Shown: positions 46,261 to 54,657, numbered from the stretch's first letter. The stretch is DNA of 64,000 nt from CAWJNF01 sp963844235 (GCA_963844235.1 CAWJNF010000008.1:186001-250000); one strand, 5' to 3'. Numbers and translations are program-made. Notes: a model not told the origin generated them from the sequence alone.

Positions 46261-46350
46261 CTGTGGGAAGGAGGTTGTGGATCGAGCGGAAGATGGACAT
46301 TAGCACGGATTTCGTCGAAATGCGGCGGGATGAGAACCTCTTTCCCACAG
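46261..46350. repeat. Near-perfect 16-base inverted repeat between nfo and the kinase gene
   Basis: CTGTGGGAAGGAGGTT (46261-46276) is the reverse complement of AACCTCTTTCCCACAG (46335-46350) at 15 of 16 positions, with 58 bases between. A short minus-strand frame (46124-46348; MSIFRSIHNLLPTAVAEALG from ATG 46303) lies across it and could be a small peptide gene. Confidence 0.5.
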
Positions 46351-46396
46351 GGCCTGTGGAGCACTTTGCCGGGGAGTCTAGAGGTGCGAGCCGCGG

Positions 46397-47257
46397 TCAT
46401 CGGGCACGGCCGGCGCGGCGGCCCCGACGTAGCTCCTTGAGCCGGCGAACTTGATCGGCGTCGGGCCCGTGCCCGTCCTGCCCGGGCGTCTCGAGCAGCT
46501 GTGGGAGCCCGCGCAGGCGCGGATGCCCGACGAACGTGGCCAGGCCGCGTCCGATCACGCCCTCGCCGAGGTTGGCATGCCGGTCGCGGTTCGAGCCGAG
46601 CGGCACCGCCGCCTCGTTGACGTGGACGGCGCGTAGTCGCTCGAGGCCGATCCGCTCGTCCACCTCCGCGAGGAGCGCGTCAACCGCGGCGCGGTCCGAG
46701 ACGTCCACCCCGGAGACCCACAGGTGGCAGCTGTCGAGACAGAGCCCGAGCCCGGGCGGGCTGCCGAGGGCGTCGACGATGGCGGCAAGCTCGGAGATCG
46801 AGCGGCCCATCGTGCCGCCCTCCCCGGCGGAGTTCTCGAGCAGCAGCCAGATGTCGCCACCGGCGTGGTCGAGCGCGCGCGCGAGGGCGGGCACGGCGCG
46901 GTCGCGCCCGGCCTCGAAGCCGGCGCCGAGGTGCGAGCCGACGTGGAGGACGACGTCGGCCTCGATCGCGCGGGCGACGTCGACTGTCGCGAGGAGCGCC
47001 GTGACGGACTTCTCGTAGAGCTCGTCGTCCGGCGATCCCAGGTTGATCAGGTAGAGGGCATGGCAGAGGGCGTAGCCGACCCGAGCCTCCCGCCGGCGCT
47101 CGCGGAAGCGCTCGAGGCTCGCCGCATCGTGCGCGGTGGGACGCCACATGCGCGGGCTCTGCGTGAAGAGCTGCAGGGCGTTGCCGCCGATGGCCTCGAT
47201 CCGGTCGATCGCCGTGTAGATCCCACCCGCGCTCGAGACGTGTCCGCCGATCAGCAC
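46397..47257 (-). CDS. nfo: Endonuclease IV (AP endonuclease)
   Basis: This 286-residue TIM-barrel enzyme cleaves DNA at abasic sites. Signatures seen are IGGHVSSAGGIYTAI, ALQLFTQSPRMW, the zinc-ligand segments HVGSHLGAG, LLENSAGEGGTMG and LCLDSCHLWVSGVDV, and the C-terminal VHVNEAAVPLGSNRDRHANLGEGVIG. It fits base-excision repair together with the HhH-GPD glycosylase at 601. The start codon is a GTG at 47257. The 312 bases upstream carry three REP-1 copies. Confidence 0.94.
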   Translation of the reverse strand: MLIGGHVSSAGGIYTAIDRIEAIGGNALQLFTQSPRMWRPTAHDAASLERFRERRREARVGYALCHALYLINLGSPDDELYEKSVTALLATVDVARAIEADVVLHVGSHLGAGFEAGRDRAVPALARALDHAGGDIWLLLENSAGEGGTMGRSISELAAIVDALGSPPGLGLCLDSCHLWVSGVDVSDRAAVDALLAEVDERIGLERLRAVHVNEAAVPLGSNRDRHANLGEGVIGRGLATFVGHPRLRGLPQLLETPGQDGHGPDADQVRRLKELRRGRRAGRAR

Positions 47258-47292
47258 GCGGCAACCCTATCCGGCGATCCCCTACGCCAGAC

Positions 47293-47316
47293 GGGCCGGA
47301 TATATCCGGCCCCTAC
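47293..47316 (-). repeat. REP-1c palindrome copy
   Basis: GGGCCGGATATATCCGGCCC followed by CTAC. The core is a fully self-complementary CCGGATATATCCGG, a third version of the REP-1 stem. Confidence 0.75.
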
Positions 47317-47385
47317 GGAAACAGGCGAGCCGCGCCGCGTATATTCCGCGCGCGCCGGAGGCGGGTGACCAGGCGCCCGGATCGG

Positions 47386-47411
47386 GTGTAGGGGCCGGAT
47401 ATATCCGGCCC
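47386..47411 (+). repeat. REP-1c palindrome copy, opposite orientation
   Basis: Head GTGTAGGGG, core CCGGATATATCCGG, then CCC. It is inverted relative to the copy at 47293, about 70 bases away. Confidence 0.75.
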
Positions 47412-47447
47412 GCGTCGTCTGGAGAAGAGCGTGCCCTGCGGATCGGG

Positions 47448-47474
47448 GTGTAGGGGCCGGATCTCATCCGGCCC
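47448..47474 (+). repeat. REP-1 palindrome copy with full head
   Basis: Head GTGTAGGGG, perfect stem CCGGAT-CTC-ATCCGG, then CCC. It makes a three-copy cluster with 47293 and 47386. Confidence 0.8.
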
Positions 47475-47569
47475 GAACGGTCTGTGGGGCGGCGCCGCTC
47501 CTACTCGTCGTCTAGCTTGAAGTCGACCGTCGTGTCAGGGGTCGCAACTGCGACCGAGCCGTAGAGCGG

Positions 47570-47947
47570 TCAGCGGTCTTTGAACATCTGGACGAGCTGA
47601 CCCGCCTGCTCGCGCGTGAGGCCCCGGAAGCCGAGCTCGAGGTGGGCGCTGTCGAGCACGGGGATGCCGCCGAGCGGCTGTGCGGTGTCGCGAGAGGCCT
47701 CCATCGTCGCCCGCACGTGCTCCAGCGGGAGCTCCTCGGCCCGCGCGAGGCGCTCGATCATCAGCACGGCGCAGGTGGTGATGCCGGCGAGGAAGAGCTC
47801 GCCCGCCCCGGGCTCCTCGCCCGGGCCGTTGTACGGCGCGACCGCGTAGTCGTCGACGACGAAGTTGTTCGTGCGGATGCGGGCGAGCGCCCGCCCCGGC
47901 ATGCCGCTCGACGCGGTCTCCGCCTCCCAGGTCAGGACGTTTGCCAT
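47570..47947 (-). CDS. OsmC/Ohr-family protein
   Basis: This 125-residue OsmC-like protein has the first catalytic cysteine region, FLAGITTCAVLMIERLARAEELPLEHV, and the family's SSGMPGRALARIRTNNFVVDD start. The C-terminal part is GFRGLTREQAGQLVQMF. The second cysteine of classical peroxide-reducing OsmC/Ohr proteins is not seen, so it may not be a peroxidase of the usual type. ATG 47947 follows GGGAGGG. It is divergent from gltX, whose start lies only 50 bases away. Confidence 0.82.
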   Translation of the reverse strand: MANVLTWEAETASSGMPGRALARIRTNNFVVDDYAVAPYNGPGEEPGAGELFLAGITTCAVLMIERLARAEELPLEHVRATMEASRDTAQPLGGIPVLDSAHLELGFRGLTREQAGQLVQMFKDR

Positions 47948-47983
47948 CGACCCTCCCATCGTCGAACGCGCGTGGGCAGGCCG

Positions 47984-47989
47984 TAGCAT
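47984..47989 (+). promoter_or_regulatory. -10 box of a leaderless-type promoter for gltX
   Basis: TAGCAT ends seven bases before the GTG start of gltX with no ribosome binding site between. Confidence 0.4.
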
Positions 47990-47996
47990 AGCCTCC

Positions 47997-49256
47997 GTGT
48001 CCGTCCGGGTCCGCATGGCGCCGAGCCCGACCGGGCTCCTCCACATCGGGGGTGTCCGAACCTTCCTCTTCAACTGGCTGTTCGCGCGCGGGCGCGACGG
48101 CGCCTGCCTGCTGCGCATCGAGAACACGGACACGAGCAGGGAGGTCGCGGAGTCGGTCGGGCAGATCGAGCGCTCGCTCGCCTGGCTCGGGATCGACTGG
48201 GACGGGCCTACGACCTTTCAGCTCGACCGCATCGGGCGTGCGCAGGAGGAGGCCCGCCGCCTGCTCTCGGAGGGCTCTGCCTACGAGGACGAGGGCGCGA
48301 TCCGGATCCGCATGCCCGACGAGGGCGTGACTGGCTGGGACGACGCGGTCAAGGGCCGCATCGAGTTCCCGAGCGAGCAGCTCGAGGATCTCGTGCTCGT
48401 ACGCTCCGACGGCCGCCCGACCTACAACTTCGCCTCGCCGCTCGAGGATTGGCTGGACGGCATCACGCACGTCATCCGCGGCGACGACCACGTCTCGAAC
48501 ACCCCGAAGCAGATCCACGTGCTGCGCGCGCTCGGCGCCGAGCCGCCCGTCTACGCGCACGTGCCCAACGTGTTCGGCCTCGACGGCAAGAAGCTCTCGA
48601 AGCGGCACGGCGCCGTGTCGGTCGACGAGTTTCGCGAGGCCGGCTACGTTGCGCCGGCGCTCCTGAACTTCCTCGCCCTGCTCGGCTGGAGCTACGACGA
48701 CAAGACCACGGTGATGTCGAGGGGCGAGCTCGTCGAGCGCTTCTCGCTCGAGCGGGTGGGCACGAGCCCGGCGACGTTCGACTATGCGAAGCTCGACTGG
48801 CTCAACGGCGTCTACCTGCGCGACATGCCGCCGGACGAGTACGCGGAAACGCTCGCCGCCTACCTGCGCGAGCAGGGCCACGCCTGGGACGAGGCGAGAA
48901 TCAGGGAGGCCGCGCCGCTCGTCCAGGACAAGATCGCGCGCCTGGGAGAGTTCCCCGCCTTTGCCGGCTTCCTCTTCGAGCCCGTGACGCCCGAGCCGCT
49001 CGACGGCGCGGGACCCGTGCTGCGCGAGATCCGTGGCCGGCTCGCGACCGTCGAGCCGTTCGAGCCGGGCGCCATCGAGGCCGAGCTGCGAGCCGCCTGC
49101 GAGGCGCTCGGGCTCAAGCCGCGCGAGGCGTTCCAGCCGGTCCGGCTGGCGGTGACGGGGTCGAAGATCTCTCCCGGTCTCTTCGAGTCGATCGCTCTGC
49201 TCGGCCGCGACGAATCGCTCGCACGCCTGGACGCCGCGCTGGCCCGGACGTCCTGA
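47997..49256 (+). CDS. gltX: Glutamyl-tRNA synthetase
   Basis: This class I synthetase attaches glutamate to tRNA. The HIGH motif appears as MAPSPTGLLHIGGVRTFLFNWLFAR and the KMSKS motif as DGKKLSKRHGAVSVDEF. Between them are LRIENTDTSREV and RGDDHVSNTPKQIHV. At 419 residues it is shorter than the usual 470-490, mainly through a compact anticodon-binding part. It ends VTGSKISPGLFESIALLGRDESLARLDAAL, a complete family C-terminus. GTG 47997 lies just before the first conserved residues. The frame open upstream overlaps osmC and was rejected. Confidence 0.93.
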   Translation: MSVRVRMAPSPTGLLHIGGVRTFLFNWLFARGRDGACLLRIENTDTSREVAESVGQIERSLAWLGIDWDGPTTFQLDRIGRAQEEARRLLSEGSAYEDEGAIRIRMPDEGVTGWDDAVKGRIEFPSEQLEDLVLVRSDGRPTYNFASPLEDWLDGITHVIRGDDHVSNTPKQIHVLRALGAEPPVYAHVPNVFGLDGKKLSKRHGAVSVDEFREAGYVAPALLNFLALLGWSYDDKTTVMSRGELVERFSLERVGTSPATFDYAKLDWLNGVYLRDMPPDEYAETLAAYLREQGHAWDEARIREAAPLVQDKIARLGEFPAFAGFLFEPVTPEPLDGAGPVLREIRGRLATVEPFEPGAIEAELRAACEALGLKPREAFQPVRLAVTGSKISPGLFESIALLGRDESLARLDAALARTS

Positions 49257-49270
49257 GCCTGCGCCGTCCG

Positions 49271-50797
49271 TTAGGTAAGCCGCAGCCGCGCACACGAGGG
49301 CGCGCTCTTGTTCCCGGCCGGGTCGAAGCCCTCGACGCAGAAGCGGAAGATCCCGTCGAGGCGCGCCGGCGCGCGCCAGCCGACGCTGTAGACGACCCCG
49401 CGCTCGGCTCTCCCCAGCGCGGTCGTGAAGCGGGCGATCCTTCGGCTGCCCGAGTACACGGTGATGCGCTCCCGGGTCCTCGCTGCGACGGCGTCGTAAA
49501 TCGTGTACTTCAGCCTGACGACGGTGCCGCCGGCGCCCGAGCTGGCGATGGCTCTGACGATCGGCGGCCCATCGCTCCCCCCGGCGCGGAAGCGGCGGTC
49601 GGGGCCGACGGCGACGCCGGCGCCGCTCTGCACGATGACCCTGTAGTGGTAGACCCTGCCCGGCGTGAGACCCTCGAGGGCGAGCGTCACCGGCACGGCG
49701 CCCGCGAGCCCCGCATAGCCGGCGACGACGCTTCCGTAGCCGGATGTGGAGCCGAACTCGACGATCATGTTCGTCGCCAGCCCGTGCGGGTTGACGCTCG
49801 CGGTGATCTCGGCAGAGCGCGGGCCGGTGAGGCGGTGGCTCACCGCGCCAGTGGTCGGCGGGCCGACCGGTGCCTCGGCGTCATCGACGAGGGCGGCGGC
49901 GATGTCCCGCTGGTAGCGGGTGAGTCGCGTGTAGACGCCCGGCGACAGCGCCAGGGCGCAGCCGTACCCCCAGCTCGCGATGCCGATCTGGAGCGGCAGG
50001 CCGAGCTCGTCGTCGAGGAAGATGCCGCCGCCGGAGTCTCCCTGGCACGTGTCGACGCCCCCCTGCGGATATCCCGCGCAGAGCATCGTCGCCGGGAAGA
50101 AGCCGCCTCCGAGGGCGTCGATCTGGGCCTTGCACGTGACGTCGTCGACGATCGGCACGGCGGCCTCGAGCAGGATGTCGGAGGTGGGGCCGCCCGAGGC
50201 GGTCACGCCCCAGCCGACGATGCCCGCGAGCGCGCCCGCGGCGATGTCGGCCGCGTCCTCAGTGCCCGCGAGCCGGATGCCCTGCACGCCCGCCGGAGCG
50301 GGGGCCGTGAGCCGCAGGAGTGCCCAGTCGTCCGATTTGTCGCCGCTCTGCGGCTCGTATGTCCCCCAGTACACGAAGTCGACCTCGCGCACCATCTCCA
50401 CCGGCACGAGCCCGAGGTCGTGCACGCCGATCTGGGCCTCGACGCCGATCCCGGGCAACAGGTTCCCGTTGTCGTCGGTGACGCAGTGGGCGGTCGTGAG
50501 CAGCCAGCGGTGGCCGATCAGCGAAGCGCCGCAGGAGCTGTAGGGCAGGCCGGAGACGAAGATGTCGATATGTGCGGCCCAGGGCCATTCGCCGGGAGTC
50601 GCCGGGCCTCCTCCGATGATCGTGGGACGAAAGCGTACGGCCGGAAGGCCGGATGTCCCGACGGCGGCCGCGTTCATTCGCGGGGACTGCCCAGCCATGT
50701 CGGGTGCCAGGGGCATGGCGGAGGCGGAGACCGCGGCCAGGAGCGCGACGCACGCGGCGACGATCGGAACGAGCCGCCACGCTGCGCTGGGAACCAC
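49271..50797 (-). CDS. Secreted trypsin-like serine protease with C-terminal beta-sandwich region
   Basis: This 508-residue protein has a signal peptide (LVPIVAACVALLAAVSASA) and a propeptide ending before the activation sequence IIGGGPATPGEWPWAAHI. The S1 protease domain has the histidine in LLTTAHC, the aspartate in DWALLRL and the serine in CQGDSGGGIF, with paired cysteines for disulphides. Residues from about 330 are beta-rich and resemble fibronectin type III/Ig-like modules (VYHYRVIVQSG, FRFCVEGFDPAGN). The protease is exported and is probably a digestive or regulatory enzyme. It converges with gltX 14 bases away. Confidence 0.92.
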   Translation of the reverse strand: MVPSAAWRLVPIVAACVALLAAVSASAMPLAPDMAGQSPRMNAAAVGTSGLPAVRFRPTIIGGGPATPGEWPWAAHIDIFVSGLPYSSCGASLIGHRWLLTTAHCVTDDNGNLLPGIGVEAQIGVHDLGLVPVEMVREVDFVYWGTYEPQSGDKSDDWALLRLTAPAPAGVQGIRLAGTEDAADIAAGALAGIVGWGVTASGGPTSDILLEAAVPIVDDVTCKAQIDALGGGFFPATMLCAGYPQGGVDTCQGDSGGGIFLDDELGLPLQIGIASWGYGCALALSPGVYTRLTRYQRDIAAALVDDAEAPVGPPTTGAVSHRLTGPRSAEITASVNPHGLATNMIVEFGSTSGYGSVVAGYAGLAGAVPVTLALEGLTPGRVYHYRVIVQSGAGVAVGPDRRFRAGGSDGPPIVRAIASSGAGGTVVRLKYTIYDAVAARTRERITVYSGSRRIARFTTALGRAERGVVYSVGWRAPARLDGIFRFCVEGFDPAGNKSAPSCARLRLT

Positions 50798-50859
50798 CCA
50801 GCGAGGCTACGCGCCGGCCGATCGCAGTGTCAAGCGGAACGGTTTGCAACGATGAGGCG

Positions 50860-51579
50860 ATGACGCGTGCCGTCCTTGGAGCCGTCGCGGTCGCGGCCGG
50901 CGTGCTGCTCGGCGCCGGCTCTGCCTTCGGAGGTGGGGCCGTCGTGGTCATCGATCCCGGCCACGACGAGCAGGCAAACCTCGAGACGGAGCCGATCGGC
51001 CCAGGGTCGAGCACGCGCAAGATCAAGGACGGCGGCGGCGCCACAGGCGTGGTGACGGGCCTGCGGGAGCCCGTCTTCAACCTGAGGGTCGCGCTGCGGC
51101 TGCGCACACTGCTCGAGCGTGCCGGCGTCGAGGTCGTCATGACGCGAACCCGCACCGCGGGCGTCTCTATGGGCAACATCGCGCGGGCGCGGATCGCCAA
51201 CCGAGCCGGCGCGGACCTCTTTCTCCGCATCCACGCTGACGGCTCGACCGATCGTTCGGTGAGCGGCACGCACACGCTCGTTCCCGCGCTGCGCACAGGC
51301 TGGACGGACGACATCTACGGCCGCTCCAGGCGCGCAGGTCGGGTCGTCCAGCGCGCCCTTCTCGCGCGGCTCGGGTCGCGCGACCGCGGCATCCAGGAGC
51401 GCTCGGACCTCACCGGGTTCAACTGGGCCGACGTGCCCGCGATCCTGGTCGAGGTCGGCTACCTGTCGAACCCCGACGAGGATCGCCTGCTCGCGACCGC
51501 CTCCTACCGGTACAGAGCGGCACGCGGCCTCTGCGAGGGGACGCTGCGCTACCTCGGCTTGCCGGTTCGCTGCGCGTGA
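50860..51579 (+). CDS. N-acetylmuramoyl-L-alanine amidase (Amidase_3)
   Basis: This 239-residue secreted zinc amidase cleaves the bond between MurNAc and the stem peptide. The signal peptide is AVLGAVAVAAGVLLGAGSAFG. The catalytic core starts VVVIDPGHDEQ, with zinc ligands in DPGH, the glutamate of LREPVFN and the histidine of LRIHADGS. The catalytic glutamate lies in AILVEVGYLSNPDED. ATG 50860 is preceded by GAGG. It is divergent from the protease gene. It acts on the wall made by the dcw products. Confidence 0.92.
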   Translation: MTRAVLGAVAVAAGVLLGAGSAFGGGAVVVIDPGHDEQANLETEPIGPGSSTRKIKDGGGATGVVTGLREPVFNLRVALRLRTLLERAGVEVVMTRTRTAGVSMGNIARARIANRAGADLFLRIHADGSTDRSVSGTHTLVPALRTGWTDDIYGRSRRAGRVVQRALLARLGSRDRGIQERSDLTGFNWADVPAILVEVGYLSNPDEDRLLATASYRYRAARGLCEGTLRYLGLPVRCA

Positions 51580-51632
51580 GTTTCGGTGCCGCCCGGCGGA
51601 TAGGCGAGCGTAGGCTTTGACCGGGAGGAGCG

Positions 51633-52517
51633 ATGAAACGGCTCGCACTGGCGATCACCCTCGCAATCTGTCTCGGGCTGCCGTCGCCGGCGGCGGCGAA
51701 GGGCGAGCTGGAAGAGGGGTCGCTGCTCCTCTGCGGCTCCGCAGACTGCCTGCCGATCGACGACTCGAGGACGCTCGACGCGCTCGGCGCTGCGCTGTGG
51801 GGCGAGCCGATCCCGGGGGTCGGGCCGCCTGCCGATCCGGCGACGTACTTCGAGCTTCGGTTCGACGGAAGCCCTCGCGATCTCGCCGCGTACCTCGTGC
51901 CGTCGGCCGGAATGCTGTTCGTCCAGCCGAACGTACGCGTCGGCGTCGGCTGGATCGAGACGCCGCCGCCGGCGGCCGCCGGGCTCGAGGAGCTCGCCGG
52001 CGGGCTCGAGCCCTTCCCGGCGCCGATCGTCGTGCGCGTCGACCTCGAGCCAGGCTACGTGGCAGACCCGGCCCCGTACCTCGCCCTGGCCGGCTCACTG
52101 CCGGAGGGGACATACCCGTCCGCCAAGACACCGCGCGTATCGCTCGACCTCGTGACCGCAAAGCCGAGCCCGTGGACCCCGCGCGGCGCCCGCGTGCAGC
52201 TCTCGTACGCACCCGAGGAGCGGGTAATCCTCGGGGACACGGGCTGGCGCCAGGTGCCGCCGGAGCTCGCGGCATCGATCGAGCGAGACTCCGTCACCCA
52301 GGCGCCGTCGGAGCGGGTCGCGGTGCCGGTAGCGGGTCCGGAGCCGGCGGCGCCGCGTGCACCGGCAGCAGCCACCGGCGGGACCGACGGGCTCCCTTGG
52401 GGGCTCGGCGCCGCCCTCGCCGCGGGGATGCTCGCACTTGTTGCCCTGGCCGCCGCCCCGTGGGCCGTGCGCCGGTACCGGTCGTCGCTGGGGGCGACGA
52501 CGCCGCGACCCGGCTGA
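51633..52517 (+). CDS. Exported membrane-anchored protein of unknown function
   Basis: This 294-residue protein has a signal peptide (LALAITLAICLGLPSPAAA), an extracytoplasmic domain with two nearby cysteines (LLLCGSADCLP), and a proline/alanine-rich linker. A C-terminal membrane helix (GLGAALAAGMLALVALAAAPWAV) with a short basic tail follows. ATG 51633 follows GGGAGGAG. It ends three bases before an ECF sigma gene on the same strand and may belong to that operon. I recognise no family. Confidence 0.75.
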   Translation: MKRLALAITLAICLGLPSPAAAKGELEEGSLLLCGSADCLPIDDSRTLDALGAALWGEPIPGVGPPADPATYFELRFDGSPRDLAAYLVPSAGMLFVQPNVRVGVGWIETPPPAAAGLEELAGGLEPFPAPIVVRVDLEPGYVADPAPYLALAGSLPEGTYPSAKTPRVSLDLVTAKPSPWTPRGARVQLSYAPEERVILGDTGWRQVPPELAASIERDSVTQAPSERVAVPVAGPEPAAPRAPAAATGGTDGLPWGLGAALAAGMLALVALAAAPWAVRRYRSSLGATTPRPG

Positions 52518-52520
52518 GCG

Positions 52521-53057
52521 TTGGAGTCGGTTCGTGAGGAGCAGCGTTTCCGCCATGAGCAGAGGGACTTCGATGCGCTCTTTCGCGCCCACTACCCCGA
52601 GATCGTGCGCTACCTGGCAGTCCGGCTCGGCTCGCGCGAGCTCGCGTCGGATCTCGCCAGCGAAGTGTTCGTCGAGGCGCTGCGCCGCGTTCCGCTCCTG
52701 TCCTGGCGCGGCCGGCCGGTGCTCGCCTGGCTCTACCGCGTGGCCGCGAATATGGCTGCCGACGAGCTGAAGCGCCGAGGTCGCGAGCTGCCGGTCGAGG
52801 AGCCGCTCGTCCCTCCGGTAGCCGTGCTCGACGAGGTCGAGACCCTGCCCGAGCGCGAGGCCCTGGGTCGGGCGCTCGCCGACCTTCCGCCCGATCACCA
52901 GCTCGTCGTGCACCTGCGGCTCGTCGAGGATTACTCGTTCGCGGAGACCGCGCGGCTCATGGGCCGCTCCATCGGAGCCTGCCAGATGCTCATGCTGCGC
53001 GCCGCGCGCGAGCTCCGCGAGAAGCTCGAACGGGAGGGCATCCGTGCAGGCGCCTGA
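52521..53057 (+). CDS. ECF-type RNA polymerase sigma factor
   Basis: This 178-residue sigma factor has region 2 (DFDALFRAHYPEIVRYLAVRLGSRELASDLASEVFVEALRRVP, then RPVLAWLYRVAANMAADELKRRGRE). Its region 4 is LADLPPDHQLVVHLRLVEDYSFAETARLMGRSIGACQMLMLRAARELREKL. It starts at TTG 52521, three bases after the exported protein gene. It overlaps by 14 bases the downstream membrane protein that is its likely anti-sigma factor. Confidence 0.9.
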   Translation: MESVREEQRFRHEQRDFDALFRAHYPEIVRYLAVRLGSRELASDLASEVFVEALRRVPLLSWRGRPVLAWLYRVAANMAADELKRRGRELPVEEPLVPPVAVLDEVETLPEREALGRALADLPPDHQLVVHLRLVEDYSFAETARLMGRSIGACQMLMLRAARELREKLEREGIRAGA

Positions 53058-54360
53058 GCGCGAGCTGGCCCGGCGCCTCGCCCGCGTTCTCGACGGCGAG
53101 GAGCGTGGCGACGGCGAGACCGCCGCGCTCGCGGCCCTGCTCGAGCAGGCGGCCGAGTCGGCGCGGCTCGAGGTGCCGCAGGCCGAGGTGGAGCGCGTGC
53201 TGGCCGGCCTGCAGCCCCGGGTCGTGGAGCCGCGCGTGCGCACGGATCGCCGCAGACGTCCGTCCGTCAGGGCCCGGCTCGCGTTCGCGGGTGTCGCTGC
53301 CGCAGCCGCGGTCGCGATCGCGCTCCTCGTCGTCGCTCCGTTCGGCGGGCTGGACGTTGCGGAAGAGGCAAACGCAGCGCTGGCCGAGGACGACGTCGTG
53401 CTCTCGTTGGTCGAACGCGTCAGCCCAGCCGAGCCGGGGACGTTCCGGGAGTCGACCCGCACCGGCTGGCTCGATCTCGAGAACGGGCGAGCGCGCTGGA
53501 CGCAGGAGGTGTTCGGACGGATCGTCGCCGAGACGCTCGTCGAGCCGGGGTCCGTGAGCCACTACCTTCCGCAGCAGGCGACCGTGATCGCCGGCCCGTC
53601 TTGCGCCACGTTCGCGAGCGGCTGTGCAGACGTGGTCGACCCGATCGCGTTCTACCGCGACGCGCTCGCGGTTGCCGAAGAGCCGGACGTGACCGAGGTC
53701 ACCTTCGCCGGCCGGAAGGCCTATCGCATCGTGCTGCCCGTCCAGGCTCTGCCCGACGCGGCGCGGATCGAGCAGGTCGCGATCGTCGACGCGGAGACCT
53801 ACCTGCCGCGCCAGATCGTCTGGCGGGACGTCGCGGCCGACGGCTCGGCCAGGCCCTTCGCCGTGATCGACATCGTCTCGCTTCGGCTCGTCCCGCGGGC
53901 CGAGGTTCCCTCCGGGGCGTTCACCCTCGAGCTCCCCGCCGACGTTCGCGTCGTCGAGCGGGTCGAGGCCGGGAGCGTCGAGAGCGAGCAACCGATCAGC
54001 CTGGACGACGCCCGTGCGCTCGAGCCGCCGCTCTACTGGCTCGGGCCCGAGTTCAACGGAGTGCGGCTCGAGGCGATCGACGAAGTCCGCCTCGAAGGGG
54101 GCACCGCGTACCGGCTGCGCTACGGCGACGTCGTCGTCTGGAACTACACGACCTCCGTGCCGACCGAGATCGTCGCGGGCCGGTCCGGGCCCGTGAAGGT
54201 CGTCCCGCTCGACGACGGCACCGCCCGCTTCACCGCTCCCGAGGGCGGTCCCATCATCGGCGAGTACGAGCGCGCCGACGGCTCGACCGCAATCGTCGCC
54301 CCCGAGCTCACGAAGCTCGACGTCTTCGGAGCGCTCGAGCGGCTCGAGCCGCTGCGCTGA
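53044..54360 (+). CDS. Membrane protein partnered with the ECF sigma factor (putative anti-sigma/RseB-like)
   Basis: This 438-residue protein has a cytoplasmic N-terminus of about 75 residues, one membrane helix (LAFAGVAAAAAVAIALLVVAPFG) and a large extracytoplasmic domain. The outer domain contains GRKAYRIVLPVQ and AIVDAETYLPRQIVWRD, which resemble the lipoprotein-like MucB/RseB sensor fold. The overlap with the sigma gene argues for a regulatory partner. The N-terminus lacks the HxxxCxxC zinc anti-sigma motif, so how it would bind the sigma factor is unclear. The same architecture recurs at 63193. Confidence 0.75.
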   Translation: MQAPERELARRLARVLDGEERGDGETAALAALLEQAAESARLEVPQAEVERVLAGLQPRVVEPRVRTDRRRRPSVRARLAFAGVAAAAAVAIALLVVAPFGGLDVAEEANAALAEDDVVLSLVERVSPAEPGTFRESTRTGWLDLENGRARWTQEVFGRIVAETLVEPGSVSHYLPQQATVIAGPSCATFASGCADVVDPIAFYRDALAVAEEPDVTEVTFAGRKAYRIVLPVQALPDAARIEQVAIVDAETYLPRQIVWRDVAADGSARPFAVIDIVSLRLVPRAEVPSGAFTLELPADVRVVERVEAGSVESEQPISLDDARALEPPLYWLGPEFNGVRLEAIDEVRLEGGTAYRLRYGDVVVWNYTTSVPTEIVAGRSGPVKVVPLDDGTARFTAPEGGPIIGEYERADGSTAIVAPELTKLDVFGALERLEPLR

Positions 54361-54373
54361 GCGTCGGGGCCGT

Positions 54374-54423
54374 GGGGTCTGACCCATGGGGTCAGACCCC
54401 CTACACGTGTGTGACGGACCGTG
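54374..54423 (-). repeat. REP-2 palindrome with conserved tail, copy 2
   Basis: GGGGTCTGACCC-ATG-GGGTCAGACCCC is followed on the plus strand by CTACACGTGTGTGACGG and ACCGTG. It is almost identical to copies 1 (24283) and 3 (54491). Confidence 0.8.
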
Positions 54424-54490
54424 TCGAGGGTTGCGCGGCTGTGTGACGATTTCACGCACGCGGCGAGCGTGGCGCCGGGCCCGGGCCGAA

Positions 54491-54540
54491 GGGGTCTGAC
54501 CCATGGGGTCAGACCCCCTACACGTGTGTGACGGACCGTG
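54491..54540 (-). repeat. REP-2 palindrome with conserved tail, copy 3
   Basis: The same 50 bases as copy 2, repeated 117 bases downstream in the same orientation. The following 40 bases also match imperfectly (GCGCGGCTGTGTGACGA), so the repeat unit is longer than the palindrome. Confidence 0.8.
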
Positions 54541-54642
54541 TCGAAAGCCGCGCGGCTGTGTGACGACTTGCACGTCGGCGGTGGACCTGAGGGCGGTCGG
54601 GATCCGTAGCGCTTTCATGGACCTCCAAGCCGCCGCGATCCG

Positions 54643-54648
54643 TATAGT
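54643..54648 (+). promoter_or_regulatory. -10 box before the second ECF sigma gene
   Basis: TATAGT ends nine bases before ATG 54658, giving a leader of only a few bases. It resembles a housekeeping -10 and not a typical ECF-type promoter. Confidence 0.4.
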
Positions 54649-54657
54649 CCTCGCGCG

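Noticed and set aside
46261..46290. DnaA-box-like TTGTGGAT and a possible replication origin
   Set aside because: Only single weak matches occur, with no AT-rich region and no dnaA or dnaN gene nearby.
47865..47996. A longer gltX start at 47865
   Set aside because: The added 44 residues lie over the osmC gene, and the family N-terminus begins at GTG 47997.
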